Below, one piece after another: positions 35,918-43,776 of a DNA stretch of 64,000 nt. The notes beneath the pieces are model-generated. The model was not told where the DNA came from and searched no databases. It saw only the letters and a program-made list of their open reading frames with translations. The translations under genes and the position numbers were made by a program. The DNA lies in contig JAGXHW010000024.1 of the NCBI GenBank assembly GCA_024635995.1, forward strand, positions 1 to 64,000. The letters are read 5' to 3'. Numbering within the stretch: position 1 is the first letter of the stretch; each line of letters opens with the position of its first letter. Source of the DNA: Clostridiaceae bacterium. GTDB lineage: Bacteria > Bacillota > Clostridia > Peptostreptococcales > Tindalliaceae.

Positions 35918-36331
35918 ATGAAGAAGTCAATGGTGTATATTCTATTAGTAATAGTCTTATTGTTCACAACGACATTGGTGGGATTTGCCGCCAATCGGAG
36001 TGATTTTAACCAAGATATGCAACAAAAGTATTCTAGACAAATGTCAGGACCAGTTTTATTTGATGTTGAAACGAATATTGCCACAAGAAAAACTGGGGCA
36101 CGGTTTAACCTTTCTTTAGGAAGTGAAGTAAAGATTGACAATATCGGAGAAACAGTTAACTGCCGGATCATGATTGCCCGGATTGGGAGAAGTGGCAGAG
36201 CGAGTTTCAGGAATGAAAAAGAAAGTATGACAGCTTCATTATATGCAAACGAACGGCTTAAATTCACCGGTGTACGTGGAACTTCCGGAACACTGGTCAG
36301 CCGTCAGGAATTTAAACGTACATCATGTTAA
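35918..36331 (+). CDS. Small secreted protein of unknown function
   Basis: 137 aa. A signal peptide (SMVYILLVIVLLFTTTLVGF, cleavage near FAA) is followed by about 110 residues predicted as beta-rich, with no recognised domain (FDVETNIATRKTGARFNLSL, GETVNCRIMIARIGRSGR). Two adjacent ATGs at 35915 and 35918 follow GAAAGGGG; the second has the better spacing. Longer starts upstream give an implausible N-terminus. The 285-bp region upstream holds no recognisable gene. Confidence 0.65.
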   Translation: MKKSMVYILLVIVLLFTTTLVGFAANRSDFNQDMQQKYSRQMSGPVLFDVETNIATRKTGARFNLSLGSEVKIDNIGETVNCRIMIARIGRSGRASFRNEKESMTASLYANERLKFTGVRGTSGTLVSRQEFKRTSC

Positions 36332-36336
36332 ACATC

Positions 36337-36395
36337 AAAAGCCATTGAATGAGTAGAAAGCCGTAAAAGGCAATCCACCCAGACAATGGCTTTTT
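36337..36395. terminator. Long-loop terminator, probably bidirectional
   Basis: AAAAGCCATTG (36337-36347) pairs perfectly with CAATGGCTTTT (36384-36394) around a 36-nt loop. T runs lie on both sides, between convergent genes. Confidence 0.7.
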
Positions 36396-36441
36396 CTATT
36401 TGATAGACAGCACGTTCCATCCTAATCCCTTAATCATTCAA

Positions 36442-37911
36442 TTAAATATTCTTAACGTCTTTATTGAACTGCTCGATTAACTGGTCCAGCATTTCTGCGC
36501 TTTCAGGAATCGAAGTCCAGTAGCTGTCATCATACCACTGTGCCATAATCTCATCATAGGTTTTGCCCTGCTGTTCCACCCATGTGTAGTATTTCAGATT
36601 ATGAATCGCTTTGCGGTCATAATAATTGAGTTCTTTGAAATATTCAGTAGTTACCCCTTGAAAATAGCGGGCATATACAGCATGAGCATCATAGGCTGTA
36701 AATTCGCCTCGCTCTTCCTTCAGTTCTTCTAAACGGCTCTGGTACAAATCCATGGAATCTGTCAATATCGTTACAACGACATCGTCTTCGGTTAACTCAA
36801 AGTACTTTGCATATTTGATTGCACCAATGATATTCGCTGCACCTGAAATACCAATCCATGATAGTTTTTCAATGGTTTCATCATCGATACCTTTTTCTTT
36901 TAAGAACGCAATACCTTCTGGTTCATTAAGCATGCGGATCCAGCTCATTGTCGCTTCGTCATCGATAGCAATGGCGATATCAGTGTTTTTCACATTGTGT
37001 ACCCAAGGAATATGTTTGTCCCCAATCCCTTCTATTCGATGATCTCCAAATCCATTATTGTAGATGGTAGGGCATTGAAGTGCTTCACTGGCGGCAATCT
37101 TACTGGTTGGGTATTTTTTCTTCAGATAGTCGCCTGCTGCAAGGGTTCCACCTGAGCCTGTACTACAGACATAACCATGATAGTTGCCTTCTACTTCATT
37201 TATGACGTTTTCAATGGCTGAACCCGTTACTTCATGATGCCACAAGTAGTTACCAAACTCTTCAAACTGATTGAAAATCATCAGGTCTTCACCTGATTTA
37301 CGCAGTTCCCAACACTTGTCGAAGATCTCCTTCACATTGCTTTCGGTACCAACGGTCTTGATGGTTTCACCCGCTACTTGTTCCAACCATTCGAAGCGCT
37401 CTTTACTCATGCCTTCTGGCAAGATGGCAATGGATTCACATGACAACAACGCTGAATCATAGGCGCCTCCACGACAATAGTTTCCTGTAGAAGGCCATAC
37501 GGCTTTGGTAGTCGTTGGATCAAATTGTCCTGTTATAAGTCTTGGAACAAGACAACCAAAAGCAGCACCTACTTTATGAGCTCCCGTCGGAAAATACCGC
37601 CCACTGATTGCGATAATTTTCGCCTTCACACCTGTTATGGCTTCCGGCATTTCAATATAATTGACACCGCCATAGCCGCCACCTGTATCCACAGGTTCGT
37701 TATACCAGCTAATTCTAAACAGGTTTAAAGGGTTGATGTCCCATAAACCTACGTTCTTCAGTTCTTCCTTTATTTCATCTGGAATTAAATTTGGATCTTT
37801 CATTTGTGCAAAAGTTGGGATCACCAGGTTTTTTTCTTTCGCTCTTTTCAAGGCGTTTTCTCTTTTCTTTGGTTCCATGGTTAAGTCAATTTGTTTAAAA
37901 TCTGTTTTCAT
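36442..37911 (-). CDS. PLP-dependent enzyme, fold type II (tryptophan synthase beta-like)
   Basis: 489-aa enzyme. The PLP lysine is in YFPTGAHKVGAAFGCLVPRL. The phosphate-binding glycine loop is CSTGSGGTLAAGDYLKKKYP. A further cofactor-contacting stretch is PSTGNYCRGGAYDSALL. It belongs to the broad cysteine-synthase/TrpB superfamily but is longer than either and not one of the well-known members, so the substrate is unknown. The ATG follows ATGAGGAGGCGCAAT. It is the second gene of a two-gene minus-strand unit, 112 bp after an M20 amidohydrolase, which suggests release of an amino acid from an N-acyl form and then its conversion. Confidence 0.85.
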   Translation of the reverse strand: MKTDFKQIDLTMEPKKRENALKRAKEKNLVIPTFAQMKDPNLIPDEIKEELKNVGLWDINPLNLFRISWYNEPVDTGGGYGGVNYIEMPEAITGVKAKIIAISGRYFPTGAHKVGAAFGCLVPRLITGQFDPTTTKAVWPSTGNYCRGGAYDSALLSCESIAILPEGMSKERFEWLEQVAGETIKTVGTESNVKEIFDKCWELRKSGEDLMIFNQFEEFGNYLWHHEVTGSAIENVINEVEGNYHGYVCSTGSGGTLAAGDYLKKKYPTSKIAASEALQCPTIYNNGFGDHRIEGIGDKHIPWVHNVKNTDIAIAIDDEATMSWIRMLNEPEGIAFLKEKGIDDETIEKLSWIGISGAANIIGAIKYAKYFELTEDDVVVTILTDSMDLYQSRLEELKEERGEFTAYDAHAVYARYFQGVTTEYFKELNYYDRKAIHNLKYYTWVEQQGKTYDEIMAQWYDDSYWTSIPESAEMLDQLIEQFNKDVKNI

Positions 37912-38023
37912 ATTGCGCCTCCTCATTTTTTATTTTGCAGGTGCAACTGCAATGTTAAACTTCCACTGCAATTGCATCCTTTTCATCCCAACATTCAATA
38001 GAAGCAAACTGCTAATAGGCAAA

Positions 38024-39193
38024 TTACTCATTATTATTGGAAAGTCTGGTTCTAACTAACTCCGTCCAATATTCAGCTCCGATTACCAATGCTTCGTCAT
38101 TAAAATCGTACAAAGAGTTGTGTAGTGGAATAATCTCAGCATCATTGTCCTTTCCACTGCCTAACAGCACAAGATTTCCTGGAATCTCATCTAAAAATTT
38201 ACCAAAGTCTTCGGAACCCATTAATGGTTCACAATGAGTTATTGTTTTTTCCACGCCTACCACATTCTGCGCTGCACTAATTGCCGTTTTGGTACATGCT
38301 TCATTATTCACAGTCGGTGAAAACTCATGCGTATACTGAAACTCACATTCCGCTCCATGCATTTCACATATATGGGTGCAAATTTTCCGCATTCTATCTT
38401 CAATCAACTGCTGTACTTTGGGTGTAAAGCTTCTGGTATCTCCTTTTATCACCACATTAGAAGGGATTGCATTGTGGGAACCATCTGTCAGAATCTCTGT
38501 GCAAGAGACAACACAGGTATCCACAGGGTTCACATTCCTTGAATTTATTGTTTGCAGTGCAGTGATGATTTCTGCCGCAATAACAAGGGGATCATTTCCC
38601 AAATGAGGAGCAGAAGCGTGGCCGCCTTTTCCTTTTATTTGGATGATGAAATTATCTTCGCTGGCCATAATCCCACCCACTCTAGTCAATATGGTACCGA
38701 CAGAATATTGGGGTGCATTGTGCATTCCATATATTTCATCTAATGGAAATCTTCCAAGCATTCCGTCTTTCATCATGGCTATTGAACCCTTTCCTGGCTC
38801 TTCTGCAGGTTGAAAGATAAATCGTACTGTTCCGCTAAAGTTTTTTCTTTCAGAAAGCAGTTTAGCAGCTCCCAAAAGCATTGCCATATGGCCATCATGC
38901 CCACATGCATGCATTTTCCCCGGGTTCTTAGAAACATATGGACGTTCTCCTTTTTCAGTCAAGAAAATGGCATCCATATCTGATCGAAGTCCAATCACAC
39001 CTTTTCCTTCACCTACTGTAAGATTGGCTACAATACCAGTACCTCCTATACCTTCATGAACTTCAAGCCCTAATTTTGTAAGTATACGACTCAAAAATTC
39101 ACGTGTATGATGTTCTTCAAAAGCTGTTTCTGGATACATATGAAGAGAATGTCTCCATTCTTTAAGCAGATCTGCAAAACGGGTATTAATCAT
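38024..39193 (-). CDS. M20 family amidohydrolase (hippuricase/N-acyl amino acid hydrolase type)
   Basis: 389-aa dizinc peptidase-like enzyme. Metal and catalytic residues are visible in LRSDMDAIFL, HACGHDGHMAMLLGAA and FQPAEEPGKGSIAMM, and near the C-terminus in EPLMGSEDFGKFLDEIP. A lid domain with GKGGHASAPHLGNDP supplies the dimer-contact His. The start is the ATG behind GGGGAGGTGAAAAG; a longer frame upstream is rejected. It is the first gene of the operon with the PLP enzyme and is preceded by a long leader with operators, a hairpin and a small frame. The acyl substrate is unknown. Confidence 0.9.
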   Translation of the reverse strand: MINTRFADLLKEWRHSLHMYPETAFEEHHTREFLSRILTKLGLEVHEGIGGTGIVANLTVGEGKGVIGLRSDMDAIFLTEKGERPYVSKNPGKMHACGHDGHMAMLLGAAKLLSERKNFSGTVRFIFQPAEEPGKGSIAMMKDGMLGRFPLDEIYGMHNAPQYSVGTILTRVGGIMASEDNFIIQIKGKGGHASAPHLGNDPLVIAAEIITALQTINSRNVNPVDTCVVSCTEILTDGSHNAIPSNVVIKGDTRSFTPKVQQLIEDRMRKICTHICEMHGAECEFQYTHEFSPTVNNEACTKTAISAAQNVVGVEKTITHCEPLMGSEDFGKFLDEIPGNLVLLGSGKDNDAEIIPLHNSLYDFNDEALVIGAEYWTELVRTRLSNNNE

Positions 39194-39197
39194 CTTT

Positions 39198-39335
39198 TCA
39201 CCTCCCCAACATTGATTCTGATTGCTTCTCGATAAACACATTTTCTGTATACACATAATTCAAAATGTCTGCGTGAACGGATGCATTGATTTTTTCCAAC
39301 AGGTTGATAGAAGCAACACCTTTAGAATACATCAT
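39198..39335 (-). CDS. Possible 45-aa leader frame before the M20 gene
   Basis: Frame beginning MMYSKGVASINLLEKINASV and ending SESMLGR. Its TGA lies four nt before the M20 start codon, inside that gene's ribosome-site region, so ribosomes ending here could feed the next start. There is no good ribosome site before the ATG pair, so it could equally be a fragment of an older gene or chance. Confidence 0.35.
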   Translation of the reverse strand: MMYSKGVASINLLEKINASVHADILNYVYTENVFIEKQSESMLGR

Positions 39336-39369
39336 TCGTTATCGAATTGCACGTAATATACACCTTTTT

Positions 39370-39438
39370 AAAAGATAAACAGGATTCTTAGCTTCTGATG
39401 GAGTTAAAATTCCACCAGAAGCTAAGAATCCTGTTTAT
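39370..39438 (-). terminator. 28-bp hairpin in the leader of the M20 operon
   Basis: Arms at 39375-39402 and 39411-39438 pair at 27 of 28 positions (one G-T) around an eight-nt loop. On the minus strand it is followed by CTTTTAAAAAGG. It lies between the promoter and the M20 start, so it may act as an attenuator. It could also simply be a terminator of leftover sequence. Confidence 0.65.
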
Positions 39439-39454
39439 TCACGGTTCATTCAAT

Positions 39455-39469
39455 TGACCATAGTAGTCA
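39455..39469. promoter_or_regulatory. Operator half of a pair, downstream site
   Basis: TGACCATAGTAGTCA, a 15-bp dyad with one mismatch, at about +1 of the minus-strand promoter. It is the partner of the near-identical dyad at 39489-39503; centre-to-centre distance is 34 bp, about three helical turns. Confidence 0.6.
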
Positions 39470-39474
39470 ATTAC

Positions 39475-39504
39475 ATTATACAATGATATGACCACTATGG
39501 TCAA
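39475..39504 (-). promoter_or_regulatory. Promoter of the M20/PLP operon
   Basis: Read on the minus strand: TTGACC (39504-39499), 18-bp spacer, TATAAT (39480-39475). Both flanking dyads overlap it, one at the -35 box and one at the start point, a layout suited to repression. The leader to the M20 start is about 275 nt. Confidence 0.65.
39489..39503. promoter_or_regulatory. Operator half of a pair, upstream site
   Basis: TGACCACTATGGTCA, a perfect 15-bp dyad (TGACCA-CTA-TGGTCA) covering the -35 box of the minus-strand promoter. The regulator is not identified. Confidence 0.6.
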
Positions 39505-39605
39505 TGTCATCCTATGAGCCTGGACCTGGCCCAAACTAGACCCACCTCAACCAAAAGAAGCTTTGTTTTTCAAGGCATCATTTTTGTGAAAGATTTAAAA
39601 AAACA

Positions 39606-39634
39606 TTGACAAAAATCAAAATTGATTATATTAT
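39606..39634 (+). promoter_or_regulatory. Promoter of the hydrolase/HTH cluster
   Basis: TTGACA (39606-39611), 17-bp spacer, TATTAT (39629-39634). Confidence 0.7.
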
Positions 39635-39653
39635 CATTATTAGGAATGATAAT
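39630..39653. promoter_or_regulatory. Operator dyad over the -10 region
   Basis: ATTATCATT (39630-39638) and AATGATAAT (39645-39653), perfect nine-bp arms around ATTAGG. It overlaps the -10 box of the hydrolase cluster promoter. The half-sites resemble Fur-box halves in base content but the spacing differs, so the HTH protein encoded in the cluster is the more likely ligand. Confidence 0.55.
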
Positions 39654-39695
39654 AATAAAGTCACCACTGAGCAACCACAGCAATACATAAATACT

Positions 39696-39743
39696 ATGCT
39701 TCATCCCATCAGAATAAAAATGATCCAGACCCTCAACGAATAA
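39696..39743 (+). pseudogene. Remnant of an HTH regulator gene
   Basis: 15 codons MLHPIRIKMIQTLNE then TAA. The first 12 match the N-terminal region of the complete HTH gene at 40792 (MLHPIRMRIIQALL). The stop is followed by the same AATAAGGAGAAATGA-AAAATG junction that ends that gene and starts its neighbouring hydrolase. An internal deletion of a duplicated HTH gene explains both. It may still act as a short translated leader for the hydrolase. Confidence 0.6.
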
Positions 39744-39757
39744 GGAGAAATGAGAAA

Positions 39758-40795
39758 ATGAAAATGAAAATGAAACAATGGAATCAAAGAAAACAGGAAA
39801 AACCAAAATCAAAATCAAAATGGAAGAAAAACATCAAGACGACCGTTAAGGTGATCTTTGGGTTTGCAGCAGCCAGCATGGTCATTGGTGCAACGGTTCA
39901 TGCCACCTATTTTAAGGGAAAACTGGAACGAATTAAGCCCTATGGGCAGATGGTCGATGTTGATGAAGGACAGATGCACCTCTACTCAATGGGAGAAGGA
40001 GAGAAGACCATTGTCTTACTCCCCGGTATGGGTGTTGCCCTTCCAGCCGCTGATTTTTCTCCCCTGATGCGTAAACTCAGTGAAACGCATAGGGTTGTCA
40101 CTGTGGAATATTTTGGCGTTGGCTTTAGCAGTCAAACCTCAAAACCGCGAACAACAGAAAATTACGTTGAAGAAATCAGAGCAGCCCTGAAAGAAGGGGG
40201 ATTCCAAGCGCCCTATGTGCTAATGCCCCACTCAATTTCAAGTGTTTACAGCGAGTATTATGCCTCAAAATACCCCGATGAAGTGGAAGCCATCATCTCC
40301 CTGGATGGAACCTCCACCGCCTATTATGAAGAGATGCCAGCCTTTGTAAAATTTATGCTCCCCATTGCAAAGTTACAGCAATCAACGGGCACCTCATCAC
40401 TGCTGGCCCAAATGATCACCAACAAACAGCAGTTGATTGCAAAGGGATACACGGAAAAAGAAATCAGTGACATGGTGATCTATGGCGGGTTTACATTAAA
40501 TGATAATGTCTTGGAGCAAATCGGAAGTACCTCTGACTATATAAAAGATACCATGAAGCTGCCCTTTCCTGAATCTGTCCCCTATTTTAAAGTGATTTCC
40601 AAAGACACCTATGAAACGCCCAATAAACAACTTAAAACCACGCCCCAGCAATACCAGCACGACCATCTTGAACGAATTGGCGACCATGCTGAACATGAAA
40701 TACTTGAAGGCAACCACTTTATTTATGCAAACAATGCAGACCGGATTGCGGCCATTGTTGACAGTGTATTCATCACAAAGGAAGTGAAACCATGA
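39758..40795 (+). CDS. Membrane-anchored alpha/beta hydrolase
   Basis: 345 aa. A Lys-rich N-terminus precedes one hydrophobic helix (VIFGFAAASMVIGATVHATY), so the hydrolase domain is probably outside the cytoplasm. The oxyanion strand is TIVLLPGMGVALP. The nucleophile elbow reads LMPHSISSVYS, with Pro and Ser in place of the usual glycines. The acid and His are likely in the C-terminal part (ILEGNHFIYANNADRI). The start follows AAGGAG by ten nt. The stop overlaps the HTH gene by ATGA. The substrate is unknown. Confidence 0.82.
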   Translation: MKMKMKQWNQRKQEKPKSKSKWKKNIKTTVKVIFGFAAASMVIGATVHATYFKGKLERIKPYGQMVDVDEGQMHLYSMGEGEKTIVLLPGMGVALPAADFSPLMRKLSETHRVVTVEYFGVGFSSQTSKPRTTENYVEEIRAALKEGGFQAPYVLMPHSISSVYSEYYASKYPDEVEAIISLDGTSTAYYEEMPAFVKFMLPIAKLQQSTGTSSLLAQMITNKQQLIAKGYTEKEISDMVIYGGFTLNDNVLEQIGSTSDYIKDTMKLPFPESVPYFKVISKDTYETPNKQLKTTPQQYQHDHLERIGDHAEHEILEGNHFIYANNADRIAAIVDSVFITKEVKP

Positions 40796-41340
40796 AATCA
40801 AAAATAAAAGCCATGCTTCACCCCATCCGCATGCGCATCATCCAGGCTTTGCTGGGTGGGAAAGAGATGACAGCCGGCGAGATGGCAGAGAAACTGCAGG
40901 ACATACCCCAGGCAAGCCTCTACCGGCACATCAACGCCCTTCTGAAAGAAGAAGTAATCACCGTGGTCAGCGAAAACAGGGTCCGGGGCACCCTGGAGAA
41001 GGTCTTTGCCCTGTCCGCCACACTGGAAAGCACCACCACCAAGGAAGTGGAAGAGGCCTCCCGGGAAGACCACTTCAATTATTTTTTCAGCTTTGTAATG
41101 GGCTTGATGGGGGAATATGAGGCGTACCTGCAAAAAGACAACATCAATCTCAGGGAAGACGGCGTCAGCTTCAGGCAGTGCAGCGTGTACCTCAGCGACG
41201 AAGAATTCATGGCGTTAATGACAGATATTGGAAAAAAACTCATGGCAGCCATGAATAATGAACCCGGGGAGAACCGACGGCTGTGCACCATCGCCAACAT
41301 CGTGATCCCCTCAAAAATAGATAAGAATAAGGAGAAATGA
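40792..41340 (+). CDS. ArsR-like HTH transcriptional regulator
   Basis: 182 aa. The N-terminal winged helix (MLHPIRMRIIQALLGGKEMT, then LQDIPQASLYRHINALLKEE) resembles the HTH_20/ArsR-like regulators of hydrolase or transporter operons. A ligand or dimer domain of about 100 residues follows (HFNYFFSFVMGLMGEYEAYL). It is translationally coupled to the hydrolase upstream and four bp before another hydrolase. It probably controls its own operon through the dyad at 39630-39653. Confidence 0.83.
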   Translation: MKSKIKAMLHPIRMRIIQALLGGKEMTAGEMAEKLQDIPQASLYRHINALLKEEVITVVSENRVRGTLEKVFALSATLESTTTKEVEEASREDHFNYFFSFVMGLMGEYEAYLQKDNINLREDGVSFRQCSVYLSDEEFMALMTDIGKKLMAAMNNEPGENRRLCTIANIVIPSKIDKNKEK

Positions 41341-41344
41341 AAAA

Positions 41345-42328
41345 ATGAACTACCGAGAAGAAGAAGTAATGGTGCAAGGTCAATATCCGCTGGCGGCCAC
41401 CCTTGGCATACCCCAGGGAGAAGGCCCCTTTCCTGCCGTGTTGATAGTGGCCGGTTCAGGCAAGGCAGACAGGGACGGCAACGTCACAAAAGCAAAGCTC
41501 AGTCCCAATATGTACCGGGATTTAGCCGCTTTTCTGGGTGAACAGGGCTGTATCACCCTTCGGGCAGATAAACGGGGAACAGGGAAGAGCGGCGGCGAAT
41601 TCATCTCCACAGGAATGAACGACCTGGTGGAGGACATACTCTCCCTGACAGCCTACCTGAAAGAACACCCCAAAGTGGACCGGGTGATTCTCCTGGGCCA
41701 CAGCGAAGGATGCACCCTCATTGCCGCCGCCAATGCCAGGCGTCCCGTAGACGGCCTCATTTTTCTGGCGGGAGGGGCGGAGTCCCTCAACGACGCCTTG
41801 AAACGCCAACGGGACATGGCACGCCAGGAAATGATGGAAATGAAGGGTTTTAAAGGAGCCCTCATCCGCCTCACCAAAATTTACAACAAAGTGGAAAAAC
41901 AGGCAGAGAAGTTTAATGAAAAGGTCCTTGCCACAGAAAAGCCGGTGATTCGCTACCAGCTGCAGAAAATGAATGCCAAGTGGTACAGGGAGCATCTCCG
42001 CTACAATGTGTTTGAAGACCTGGCCAAAGTCACTTGCCCCGCCCTTGCCATTAACGGCTCCACCGACGTGCAGGTGACACCGGAAAAAGCCCTTGATGTA
42101 GGTCATTATGTGAAAGGCCCGGCAGAAGCCCATGTGATCCAGGGAATGAATCATCTCCTGAAAGAAAACAACCAGCAGGCATCGCTGCTGAACATCCTGA
42201 AAGATTATCGGGCCGATATGGATAAACCCCTCCACCCTGAGCTGAAAGTGCGTTTACAGGAGTGGATGGAAAGCCATCAGCCCTGCTCAAATCCGTGTGT
42301 GACATCAACAGGCCTTGGCCCATCTTAA
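41345..42328 (+). CDS. Alpha/beta hydrolase (acyl-CoA thioesterase/dienelactone-like)
   Basis: 327-aa soluble serine hydrolase. VLIVAGSGKADRDGN forms the oxyanion region. ADKRGTGKSGG precedes the nucleophile elbow ILLGHSEGCTLIAAA (Ser in GHSEG). The acid lies in INGSTDVQVTPEKA and the His in VIQGMNHLLKE. The last 20 residues (QPCSNPCVTSTGLGPS) do not look like the family and lie just before a decayed MerR gene, so the C-terminus may be altered by a rearrangement. The ATG follows AAGGAGAAATGAAAAA, the same junction as before the first hydrolase. Confidence 0.85.
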   Translation: MNYREEEVMVQGQYPLAATLGIPQGEGPFPAVLIVAGSGKADRDGNVTKAKLSPNMYRDLAAFLGEQGCITLRADKRGTGKSGGEFISTGMNDLVEDILSLTAYLKEHPKVDRVILLGHSEGCTLIAAANARRPVDGLIFLAGGAESLNDALKRQRDMARQEMMEMKGFKGALIRLTKIYNKVEKQAEKFNEKVLATEKPVIRYQLQKMNAKWYREHLRYNVFEDLAKVTCPALAINGSTDVQVTPEKALDVGHYVKGPAEAHVIQGMNHLLKENNQQASLLNILKDYRADMDKPLHPELKVRLQEWMESHQPCSNPCVTSTGLGPS

Positions 42329-42344
42329 AATAACAAAATTTCAA

Positions 42345-42459
42345 CAAAGCTGGCGAAACTGGCTGGGGTCAGCACACGCACACTGTGCTACTATGACGAA
42401 ATACAGCTCATATTAAAAGAAATAAGCATTAAAAACCAGCGCCTTATTTCAATTTAATT
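42345..42459 (+). pseudogene. N-terminal fragment of a MerR family regulator
   Basis: Frame ISTKLAKLAGVSTRTLCYYDEIQLI, the MerR winged-helix N-terminus (usual form KLAKxxGVSxRTLRYYDEIGLL), then a few unrelated codons and a stop. There is no start codon and no effector domain. It is the remains of a regulator removed by deletion next to the hydrolase gene. Confidence 0.7.
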
Positions 42460-42476
42460 GACAAAATGAAATAAGA
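42444..42476. promoter_or_regulatory. Dyad around the -35 box of the fic promoter
   Basis: CTTATTTCA (42444-42452) and TGAAATAAG (42468-42476), perfect nine-bp arms flanking the TTGACA box. A repressor bound here would block the promoter. Confidence 0.5.
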
Positions 42477-42487
42477 GTGGTATTCTT
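42459..42487 (+). promoter_or_regulatory. Promoter of the fic gene
   Basis: TTGACA (42459-42464), 17-bp spacer, TATTCT (42482-42487), 32 bp before the start codon. Confidence 0.65.
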
Positions 42488-42518
42488 AGCTCACTATTTC
42501 ATGTTGGAGGTTTGAAAG

Positions 42519-43661
42519 ATGAACAACAGAGCAGGAGAATATAAAACAAACTTAACAGGCGAACTTCAGTATAAATCCTTTCTACCAAGCCCACTGCCTC
42601 CAAATCCATCTCTCAGTTTAGATGAAGTAACAGTCTCCTTACTGGCCAAAACCAATCGTATCGTTGGTATTCTGGAAGGACTTTCCCGACAAGTCCCCAA
42701 TATCGAATTATTTGTGTCAATGTATGTAAGAAAAGAGGCGCTGCTATCTTCTCAAATAGAGGGCACCCAGGCAACTTTAGATGATATTTTAGACCCAAAA
42801 GTAGAGGAAAATACCAATCTCCATGTAACAGATGTCGTCAATTATATTAAAGCATCCCGGTACGCTGCCGCCAGGTTAACTGAATTACCCATCTGCAACC
42901 GACTTATGAAAGAAACCCATGCGATACTGTTAAAGGATGTTAGGGGAGAAGAAAAAAATCCCGGAGAGTTCAGACGCAGCCAAAACTGGATTGGTCCCGG
43001 AGGAAGCACGCTGAAGAATGCCCTGTACATTCCGCCAAATGTAGAAGATATGGAAAAAACCATGTTTGATTTAGAAAAGTTCATTAACGAAGAAGACGAG
43101 ATTGATCCTATGATAAAAATAGCCCTGATCCATTATCAATTTGAAACAATACACCCATTTTTAGATGGTAACGGTCGAATTGGGCGTCTTCTAATCAATC
43201 TTTTTCTGATGGAAAGGAAAATATTGAGTTATGAAACCCTTTATATATCCTATTTTCTTAAGCGTAACAGGGTTGAATACTATGATCGACTAATGGAAGT
43301 CCGAAAAAAGGGAAACTATGAGCAATGGGTGAAATTCTTTCTGCAGGCAATAAAAGACTCAGCGGAAGATGCCATCCAAACCATTGAAAAATTGGTAACA
43401 TTACATGACGATAATTGGAAATTAATTTCGGATACAGGCAGGGCTGAAAAAACCATTAAAAAAGTATTTTCATACCTGGAAGGAAGTCCAATCATTGATA
43501 TTCAAAAAACCAGCACTCAATTAGGGCTGTCTTATAATGCAACTGCCAATGCTGTTAAAGAACTGATGGCATTAGGCATTTTATTCCAGACGGAAAATGT
43601 GCAACGAAATAGGGTTTTTGCATACGAAGCGTATTTAGAGATACTGCGGCAGGACACATAA
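42519..43661 (+). CDS. Fic family AMP transferase with N-terminal inhibitory motif and wHTH
   Basis: 380-aa protein that transfers AMP (or another nucleotide) to target proteins. The active-site loop is HPFLDGNGRIGR, complete with catalytic His. An N-terminal SSQIEGT (about residue 77) matches the (S/T)xxxE(G/N) inhibitory helix, making it class II and self-restrained. The C-terminal 80 residues form a winged helix (IDIQKTSTQLGLSYNATANA), a common arrangement in Fic proteins that bind their own promoter. The ATG follows TTGGAGGTTTGAAAG. The dyad around its -35 box supports autoregulation. The target is unknown. Confidence 0.92.
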   Translation: MNNRAGEYKTNLTGELQYKSFLPSPLPPNPSLSLDEVTVSLLAKTNRIVGILEGLSRQVPNIELFVSMYVRKEALLSSQIEGTQATLDDILDPKVEENTNLHVTDVVNYIKASRYAAARLTELPICNRLMKETHAILLKDVRGEEKNPGEFRRSQNWIGPGGSTLKNALYIPPNVEDMEKTMFDLEKFINEEDEIDPMIKIALIHYQFETIHPFLDGNGRIGRLLINLFLMERKILSYETLYISYFLKRNRVEYYDRLMEVRKKGNYEQWVKFFLQAIKDSAEDAIQTIEKLVTLHDDNWKLISDTGRAEKTIKKVFSYLEGSPIIDIQKTSTQLGLSYNATANAVKELMALGILFQTENVQRNRVFAYEAYLEILRQDT

Positions 43662-43711
43662 AAAAGAGCCAAAACACCCTCTAAAAAAGCTCTGCAAGTG
43701 AAGCTTAAAGG

Positions 43712-43776
43712 AGCGAGACTTTTAGATTAGTAGGCCATTTGTGATGGTTTATTAATCTATCGGTCTCGCTTTTGTT
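43712..43776 (+). terminator. Intrinsic terminator after fic
   Basis: AGCGAGAC (43712-43719) pairs with GTCTCGCT (43763-43770). An inner AGATTA/TAATCT helix follows, and TTTTGTTT comes after the stem. Confidence 0.72.

Noticed and set aside
39454..39504. The two TGACC dyads as a terminator hairpin
   Set aside because: The arms could pair, but each is itself a palindrome and they straddle a consensus minus-strand promoter, which fits operators better.
41522..42235. 237-codon frame on the minus strand inside the second alpha/beta hydrolase
   Set aside because: Shadow created by codon bias; the plus-strand gene has a complete catalytic triad.
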